Source: SbD1 sp049300095
GTDB lineage: Bacteria; Desulfobacterota; Syntrophobacteria; Syntrophobacterales; Syntrophobacteraceae
NCBI GenBank assembly: GCA_049300095.1
Contig: JBAQYM010000249.1
Location: forward strand, 1-11,547
DNA length: 11,547 nucleotides
Direction of reading: 5' to 3'
Under the pieces are notes generated by a model. It saw only the letters and a list, made by a program, of their open reading frames with translations, was not told the DNA's origin and made no database searches. Shown here piece after piece: positions 7,965 to 11,547 of the stretch (position 1 is the stretch's first letter; the number at the start of each line of letters is the position of its first letter). Both the position numbers and the translations under genes were made by a program.

Positions 7965-9944
7965 TTAACCTTCCGCTGCTCTCCGGTCCTCCATGCTGAA
8001 CAGTTTCCGCTCGCGCTTTTCGGTCAGGCCGAGGGCGGCCCGCTTCTTGTCGATATGGTCGATCATCATCCGGGCCATCTCGATGGGATCGTTGGAAAAT
8101 CCCCACTTCCCGAAGCCCTGTTCTTCAAGACCGCTGAAGAGCAGGTCGTGGAACCGGGTGCCTTCCACCGTCGGGAAGGTCACTCCGAAAATGGTATAGA
8201 CGCCCGAGGCCACAAAGTACTGGCCGATGCAGATCGCCTTCTCGCTCATGTACTCGGGGGCGGCGCCCGCAACCGGAAGATCGGACATCTTGTCGCCCAG
8301 CCCCCCGATTCGCACCATCTCGGCGCAGGCGATCAGGATTCGGCTGTTGTCGACGCACGAGCCCAGGCTCAGGACGGGCGGAATTCCGACCGTCTCGCAC
8401 ACTTCCTGGAGCCCCGGTCCGGCCAGCACCGCCGCGTCGGGCTTGAGCAGCCCCGCCTTGGCGAGCGCGATCTGCGAACACCCGGTCTGGACCACCAGGA
8501 CGTCGTTTCTGATGAGTTCCTTCACCAGTTCGACATGTAGGTAATCCTGCTTGACCCGCGGGTTGGTGCAGCCGACGACGCCGGCCACGCCGCGAATCCG
8601 CCCGTTTATGATGTTGTCGTTGAGCGGGACGTAGGAGCCGCGGAACTTGCCGCCCAGCATGTAGTTGACGTATTCATGCGAGAAGCCGTGGACCCCCCAG
8701 TCTTTGCGCTGCGGGATTACGGGCGGCGCGGGACGGTTCTGGAACCGCTCGATCGCCATGGCGATGATCTGGTTCGGGGCGTTCATGAGGTCGTGTTCCT
8801 GGAACTCGATGTGGGTTGCACCCTCGATTTTCGCCCTGGGATTGGTCGTGAAAAACTTCGTCCCGTAGCACTCGGCCATCTTCGGCAGGGCCTGCATGAT
8901 ACACTGGACATCGACGGCCATCGCGTCGACGGCGCCCGTGGCGATTATCGGCTCGCTGGTCACGAAGTTGCCCGCGTGGGGAATGCCGTGGCGGCCAAGC
9001 ATCTCGGCGCCCGAGCAGCACATGCCGAGCAGGTTGATGCCGGTTGCGCCGGCGGCCTTTGCCTTGTCGAGGTTCGCGGGTTCGGTTGACGCCAGGAGCA
9101 TGGCTTCGAAAAGAAGGGGCTCGTGGCCGTGGATGATGACGTTTACCTGGTCTTGCTTGAGGAACCCCATATTGACGCCGGCAACCTTGGGTTCGGGGGT
9201 GCCGAAAAGGATGTCCGATATTTCGGTTGCGACCATGGACCCGCCCCAGCCGTCGGCAAGAGCGGTCCGGGAGCACTGCTTGACGATGTTTTCGTAGTCC
9301 TGGTCAACGCCCATGTGGGTGCGGTGCATCAGTTCCATCAGCTCGCGCATCGCGCCGCGGGGAACGATGCCCGCCTTGCGCCACACCTCGAGGGTCTTGG
9401 GCGGGACGCGCTTTGCGAATGGAATTTCGCCCTCGACCTGCGTGTAGGTGCGCTCCAGTTCTTTGTAGAGGTCGTTGGCGATGTCCTTGGTCGTCCTGCC
9501 CTCCGTGGCGATGCCGATGCTCTCGGAGACCTTTCTGAGTTTTACCTCGTCCGTGATCTTAAACTGCGTGATCTTCCCGTTTACCACGTCACGGAAGATA
9601 TCGAGCATGGCCATGCCGTGGTCGGTATGGGCGGCCCCGCCGCAGGCCACGGCCCGCGCGAAGTTACGGGCCGCGATGGTGTCTATGGTGGCCCCGCAGA
9701 CACCGGTCTTCGAGTAAGGGTCCTTCGAGTTGAGGCGGCAGGGGCCCATGTAGCAGTTCTTGCAGCACGCCGAATCGGCCCCGATCGGGCAGGGCTTCAT
9801 CTCGGCCGCGCGCGTGAACAGGGTGTCGTGTCCGTCTGCCTCCGTCTTCTTGAGCATCTCGAGGGTGGTGGGACATGTGGTCATGTCTCTGAAATCGATC
9901 TTCTTTGTTTTTTCAATCGATACGGGTTTCTTCTCATCCGACAT
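7965..9944 (-). CDS. acsA: Ni-Fe carbon monoxide dehydrogenase, CODH/ACS complex CODH subunit
   Basis: Homodimeric Ni-Fe CODH that reduces CO2 to CO for acetyl-CoA synthase, or oxidises CO. The 659-residue protein (674 in Moorella) has the N-terminal D- and B-cluster cysteines Cys52, Cys60 and Cys61, Cys64, Cys69, Cys83 (KPCPIGADSACCKNCYMGPC ... GVCG), offset by a constant 7 from Moorella as I remember it. C-cluster ligands are the HGH segment (272-274), Cys310 (GMCCSG), Cys348, Cys459 (VGCTNP), Cys489 (TGCSQ) and Cys530 (GSCVDNSR). Proton-relay residues are visible: AAHTDHG (His106, His109) and EKAICIG (Lys569). The distance Cys489-Cys530 is 41 residues, about nine shorter than I recall for Moorella (Cys500-Cys550), so a loop near the C-cluster is shortened. 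The ATG at 9944 follows AAGAGG by 6 nt. Its place directly before acsB makes it the ACS-partner CODH (AcsA) rather than a stand-alone CooS. Confidence 0.96.
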   Translation of the reverse strand: MSDEKKPVSIEKTKKIDFRDMTTCPTTLEMLKKTEADGHDTLFTRAAEMKPCPIGADSACCKNCYMGPCRLNSKDPYSKTGVCGATIDTIAARNFARAVACGGAAHTDHGMAMLDIFRDVVNGKITQFKITDEVKLRKVSESIGIATEGRTTKDIANDLYKELERTYTQVEGEIPFAKRVPPKTLEVWRKAGIVPRGAMRELMELMHRTHMGVDQDYENIVKQCSRTALADGWGGSMVATEISDILFGTPEPKVAGVNMGFLKQDQVNVIIHGHEPLLFEAMLLASTEPANLDKAKAAGATGINLLGMCCSGAEMLGRHGIPHAGNFVTSEPIIATGAVDAMAVDVQCIMQALPKMAECYGTKFFTTNPRAKIEGATHIEFQEHDLMNAPNQIIAMAIERFQNRPAPPVIPQRKDWGVHGFSHEYVNYMLGGKFRGSYVPLNDNIINGRIRGVAGVVGCTNPRVKQDYLHVELVKELIRNDVLVVQTGCSQIALAKAGLLKPDAAVLAGPGLQEVCETVGIPPVLSLGSCVDNSRILIACAEMVRIGGLGDKMSDLPVAGAAPEYMSEKAICIGQYFVASGVYTIFGVTFPTVEGTRFHDLLFSGLEEQGFGKWGFSNDPIEMARMMIDHIDKKRAALGLTEKRERKLFSMEDRRAAEG

Positions 9945-9995
9945 AGAGCACCTCTTTTCCCCTTCAAGGGGATGTTTGTAAAACAGGCCATTCTG

Positions 9996-10020
9996 TTCCG
10001 CGGCGCTTGGTTTCCGCGGA
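9996..10020 (-). other. acsD-acsA intercistronic hairpin
   Basis: TCCGCGG (9997-10003) and CCGCGGA (10014-10020) can form a 7-bp stem with a 10-nt loop directly after the acsD stop codon (10022). The 77-nt gap has no T-run, so this is more likely an mRNA-processing or stabilising structure than a terminator. Confidence 0.35.
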
Positions 10021-10021
10021 C

Positions 10022-10966
10022 TTACATCATCTTCCGGATATAGTTTTTAACCAGCTTTATCGCCTCCGGGTGCCGCATGACCACCACGTCCGCGCCCGCA
10101 ATCATCAGGTCCACGGCAGTGATCGCTTCCATCAGGACGCCGCGTTTGGCGGGGTCGCCCAGTTCCGGAGCGTCTTCCATGGTCAGGTTGGACTCTTTGC
10201 ATTTCCAGGTCTCGTTTGCGACATTGACGATGATAGGCTGCTGGAGTTTTTCGTCTTCCTGGGTGAGCGCGGCCTGCATGATGCGCTCGATTACCGAGTA
10301 GCTGTACTCGAGGCCGTAACCGAGGCCGCCCGTCGTGGGATCGATCACCATGTCCTCGGAGCTCACGCCAAGGTTGCCGAGAAGGATGTTGAGCTGTTTG
10401 GCGAGGTTTACGTCTATGGGGGAGGAGGCGATTGTAACGTGCTTGTAGCCCAGGCACGCCGCGCCGATCTGCTTGTAGTCGCCCTCTTCGACGGGCGAGA
10501 GGCCGAGGCGCCTGCCCGAGCATTTTTCCGCCACGAGCCGCATCACTTCGACATCCTTTTCGTGGTTTGCCACCCCCCAGACGACCACGGGCACCTCGAC
10601 GGCGTTCACCACCCCGACGACCGCCTCGGCGACTTCAGCCGCCGGCTTGTTGTCCGCGTTGGGGTCGGCGCTCTTCGTCTGCACAACGATCATCTCGGCG
10701 CCGTATTCCTCGACGCACTTGCGCGCCCACGCCGCCGGATCTCCCAGCACGCCGGCAAAGGGCGCCTTGGCCGCCTCGGGCCAGTCCGCGCTCGGGTCCT
10801 TGTCCCATACTTCCATGGCGATTCTGGGGGGATTGGGGGTTTCTCCCTCGAATGAGTGGAAGGAATAGACGGCTTTCCCACCGATCTTGACCGCCTTGTC
10901 TCCGGTCCCCAGAGTAATTTCCCTGATTTTGCCCGAGTACACTTGCTTGGATGGTTGGAATGTCAA
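10022..10966 (-). CDS. acsD: corrinoid/iron-sulfur protein, small (delta) subunit
   Basis: Small subunit of the corrinoid/iron-sulfur protein; with AcsC it cradles the cobalamin that shuttles the methyl group from AcsE to AcsB. The 314-residue protein (323 in Moorella) is a TIM barrel without cofactor cysteines. Family-typical segments are PPRIAMEVWD (residues 46-55), CVEEYGAEMIVVQ, ASSPIDVNLAKQLNILL, VIDPTTGGLGYGLEYSYS and MRHPEAIKLV near the C-terminus, each close to Moorella AcsD as I recall it. It starts with TTG at 10966-10964: an AAGGAGG Shine-Dalgarno lies 8 nt upstream and the next in-frame Met is inside the conserved domain. It is the first gene of the operon, after a long non-coding leader, and is followed by acsA after 77 nt. 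It is unusual that it leads the operon rather than adjoining acsC. Confidence 0.95.
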   Translation of the reverse strand: MTFQPSKQVYSGKIREITLGTGDKAVKIGGKAVYSFHSFEGETPNPPRIAMEVWDKDPSADWPEAAKAPFAGVLGDPAAWARKCVEEYGAEMIVVQTKSADPNADNKPAAEVAEAVVGVVNAVEVPVVVWGVANHEKDVEVMRLVAEKCSGRRLGLSPVEEGDYKQIGAACLGYKHVTIASSPIDVNLAKQLNILLGNLGVSSEDMVIDPTTGGLGYGLEYSYSVIERIMQAALTQEDEKLQQPIIVNVANETWKCKESNLTMEDAPELGDPAKRGVLMEAITAVDLMIAGADVVVMRHPEAIKLVKNYIRKMM

Positions 10967-10974
10967 GGCCTGAT

Positions 10975-10981
10975 CCTCCTT
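10975..10981 (-). promoter_or_regulatory. acsD ribosome binding site selecting a TTG start
   Basis: The minus strand reads AAGGAGG here, nearly the full anti-16S complement, 8 nt before the TTG at 10966. It is the strongest Shine-Dalgarno of the six genes and decides the non-ATG start, because no in-frame ATG or GTG with a better site lies nearby. Confidence 0.85.
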
Positions 10982-10986
10982 CTTGA

Positions 10987-10996
10987 GAAACGTTTC
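10987..10996. repeat. 10-bp perfect palindrome before acsD ribosome binding site
   Basis: GAAACGTTTC is a perfect 10-bp palindrome ending 5 nt upstream of the acsD AAGGAGG site. It could be a protein-binding half-site pair or chance; no loop is available, so it is not an RNA hairpin. No regulator gene is visible in the window to pair with it. Confidence 0.3.
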
Positions 10997-11053
10997 GCTT
11001 GCGTTTGCAGGGCCGGTTGCGGCGCCCCACGGGTTATGTCGTCAAATCGATTC

Positions 11054-11080
11054 GAAAAATGCCCGTCCGGAAACGGCACG
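11054..11080 (-). terminator. attenuator-like hairpin with T-run in the acs leader
   Basis: On the minus strand TGCCGT, loop TTCCGG, ACGGGCA (11078-11060; one bulged G) folds into a six-pair GC-rich stem followed at once by ATTTTTC. This is the layout of a Rho-independent terminator, placed about 90 nt before the acsD start. It could attenuate the acs operon, or end a transcript from a gene outside the window. The stem is short, so the call is tentative. Confidence 0.4.
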
Positions 11081-11167
11081 CCCTTCGAGCAAAAGAAAAT
11101 CTTCCGATTCTCCCTGGGGCCGAAAATGCAATTCCGCCGCGGTGCTCGATAAGGCGTCAGGGTATTC

Positions 11168-11192
11168 TCGGTTGCGCCAGCGGAACAACCGA
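11168..11192 (-). other. leader hairpin
   Basis: A 7-bp perfect stem (TCGGTTG 11168-11174 with CAACCGA 11186-11192) closes an 11-nt loop. It lies between the candidate promoter and the attenuator-like hairpin, so it would be part of the acs leader RNA. No known riboswitch class is recognised in it. Confidence 0.35.
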
Positions 11193-11280
11193 CAGGATTA
11201 AGATGAGGAAATCTCGGGAGAAAGAAAAACTACGTATTTAATGGAGCGATAGAACATGAGTCAGAGCGGATGAATTCCGA

Positions 11281-11307
11281 GGGATTTCGCCCGATACTGG
11301 GCATCCC
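11281..11307 (-). other. leader hairpin near the predicted transcript start
   Basis: GGGAT + GCCC pair with GGGC + ATCCC around a 6-nt loop, with a 3-nt bulge on one side (11281-11285, 11289-11292, 11299-11302, 11303-11307): nine base pairs, mostly G-C. Flanking AATT-rich segments may extend the stem. It begins about 20 nt after the predicted acs transcription start and could be a 5'-end stabilising structure. Confidence 0.35.
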
Positions 11308-11334
11308 CCGCACTTCAGAATTTCGAACCACTAT

Positions 11335-11363
11335 CTCATACATTTATGGCTGAAAAATGTCAA
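11335..11363 (-). promoter_or_regulatory. candidate sigma70 promoter for the acs operon
   Basis: The minus strand has TTGACA (11363-11358, perfect -35), a 17-nt spacer and TATGAG (11340-11335, four of six -10 positions). A transcript would start near 11328, leaving a leader of about 360 nt before acsD. A second TTGACA lies 26 nt upstream (11389-11384) without a good -10, so the pair may also be a repeated regulator site. A weaker alternative is CTGACT, 17 nt, TTAAAT at about 11262-11234. No sigma54 -24/-12 pair was seen. Confidence 0.45.
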
Positions 11364-11453
11364 TCACTTTATCCCGTTGGCCCTGTCAAAGGCGGTTTAG
11401 GCGCGGGGGGAGCGAGGGGCAATGCTGTTGCCTTAACGAATCGCTTGAGCATA

Positions 11454-11547
11454 TTGTCATTTCGACTGGAGGGAGAAATCTCTCGGAGGGAGAAATCTTT
11501 CCGTGGTGCGGAACAAACAAGATTTCTCCCTCCGGTCGAAATGACAA
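11454..11547. repeat. dispersed-type inverted repeat at the window edge
   Basis: The 28-nt arms 11454-11481 and 11520-11547 are complementary at 27 of 28 positions, the exception being a T/G pair at 11467/11534. The left side also has a tandem second copy of GGAGGGAGAAATCT (11468-11481 and 11485-11498, period 17). The arm core, TCATTTCGAC plus GGAGGGAGAAATCT, resembles a palindromic element that I recall being scattered between genes of many environmental bacteria. No transposase is visible, so it is REP- or MITE-like. It may continue beyond the window. Confidence 0.75.

Larger units (their letters stand above)
10967..11453. other. non-coding upstream region of the acs operon
   Basis: No gene is supported here. 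Open frames of 70-100 codons on the plus strand lack recognisable domains and plausible ribosome sites. The region is more AT-rich than the coding part and holds the promoter candidate, three hairpins and the acsD ribosome binding site. I looked for a cobalamin riboswitch because the operon encodes corrinoid proteins, but the conserved B12-box core GCCACTG is absent on the transcribed strand. Confidence 0.6.

Noticed and set aside
10856..11241. Plus-strand open frames of 70-100 codons in the acs upstream region
   Set aside because: Composition is unlike the coding regions, no ribosome site fits, no family is recognised, and they overlap the acsD start and leader hairpins.
10967..11363. A cobalamin riboswitch in the acs leader
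   Set aside because: No GCCACTG B12-box core on the minus strand and no typical adjoining helices could be found by eye.
10967..11547. A sigma54 promoter for the acs operon
   Set aside because: No GG/GC pair with -24/-12 spacing and context (TGGCA-N7-TGC) was found on the minus strand.
1..11547. CRISPR array, tRNA or rRNA genes, transposase or phage genes
   Set aside because: No regularly spaced repeats, no cloverleaf or rRNA-like segments and no mobile-element protein were seen; the only repeats are the edge inverted repeats.

Overview
The window is a carbonyl-branch Wood-Ljungdahl (reductive acetyl-CoA) locus from an anaerobic, GC-rich bacterium. All six recognisable genes lie on the minus strand. 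Read in the direction of transcription they are acsD (corrinoid/iron-sulfur protein small subunit), acsA (Ni-Fe carbon monoxide dehydrogenase), acsB (acetyl-CoA synthase), acsC (corrinoid/iron-sulfur protein large subunit), acsE (methyltetrahydrofolate:corrinoid methyltransferase) and ppdK (pyruvate, phosphate dikinase). The proteins are of the bacterial type: AcsB is full length with its N-terminal domain, CODH and ACS are separate subunits, and there is no archaeal epsilon subunit. Such gene sets occur in acetogens and in sulfate-reducing or syntrophic Desulfobacterota. High GC and the repeat type at the window edge make me lean to the latter, but the taxon is an inference.

Layout. 11547-10967: a non-coding leader of about 580 bp upstream of acsD. 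It holds a dispersed-type inverted repeat at the window edge, a good sigma70-like promoter, three hairpins (the last followed by a T-run, attenuator-like) and a strong Shine-Dalgarno site that selects a TTG start. 10966-3323: the five acs genes, with gaps of 77, 90, 76 and 18 nt; the acsB-acsC gap holds a perfect 12-bp stem-loop. 3305-3271: a strong hairpin just after acsE, the likely operon end. 3322-2995: an intergenic region with a weak promoter candidate for ppdK. 2994-187: ppdK. 186-1: non-coding, with a long-range stem and a short GC-rich inverted repeat.

How the genes work together. AcsE moves the methyl group of methyl-tetrahydrofolate to the cobalamin of AcsC/AcsD. AcsA reduces CO2 to CO, which passes to the A-cluster of AcsB, where CO, methyl and CoA are joined to acetyl-CoA. 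The reactions are reversible, so the locus may fix CO2 or oxidise acetate. PpdK makes PEP from pyruvate (or the reverse) and would link acetyl-CoA-derived pyruvate to gluconeogenesis. The genes of the methyl branch (fhs, folD, metF) and the CODH/ACS nickel maturation ATPase (acsF/cooC) are not in the window.

Every catalytic metal ligand I could check is present, so the enzymes look intact. I do not see an undescribed system. The points most worth a second look are regulatory and architectural: the split of acsD from acsC, the structured leader, the intercistronic hairpin and the edge repeat.
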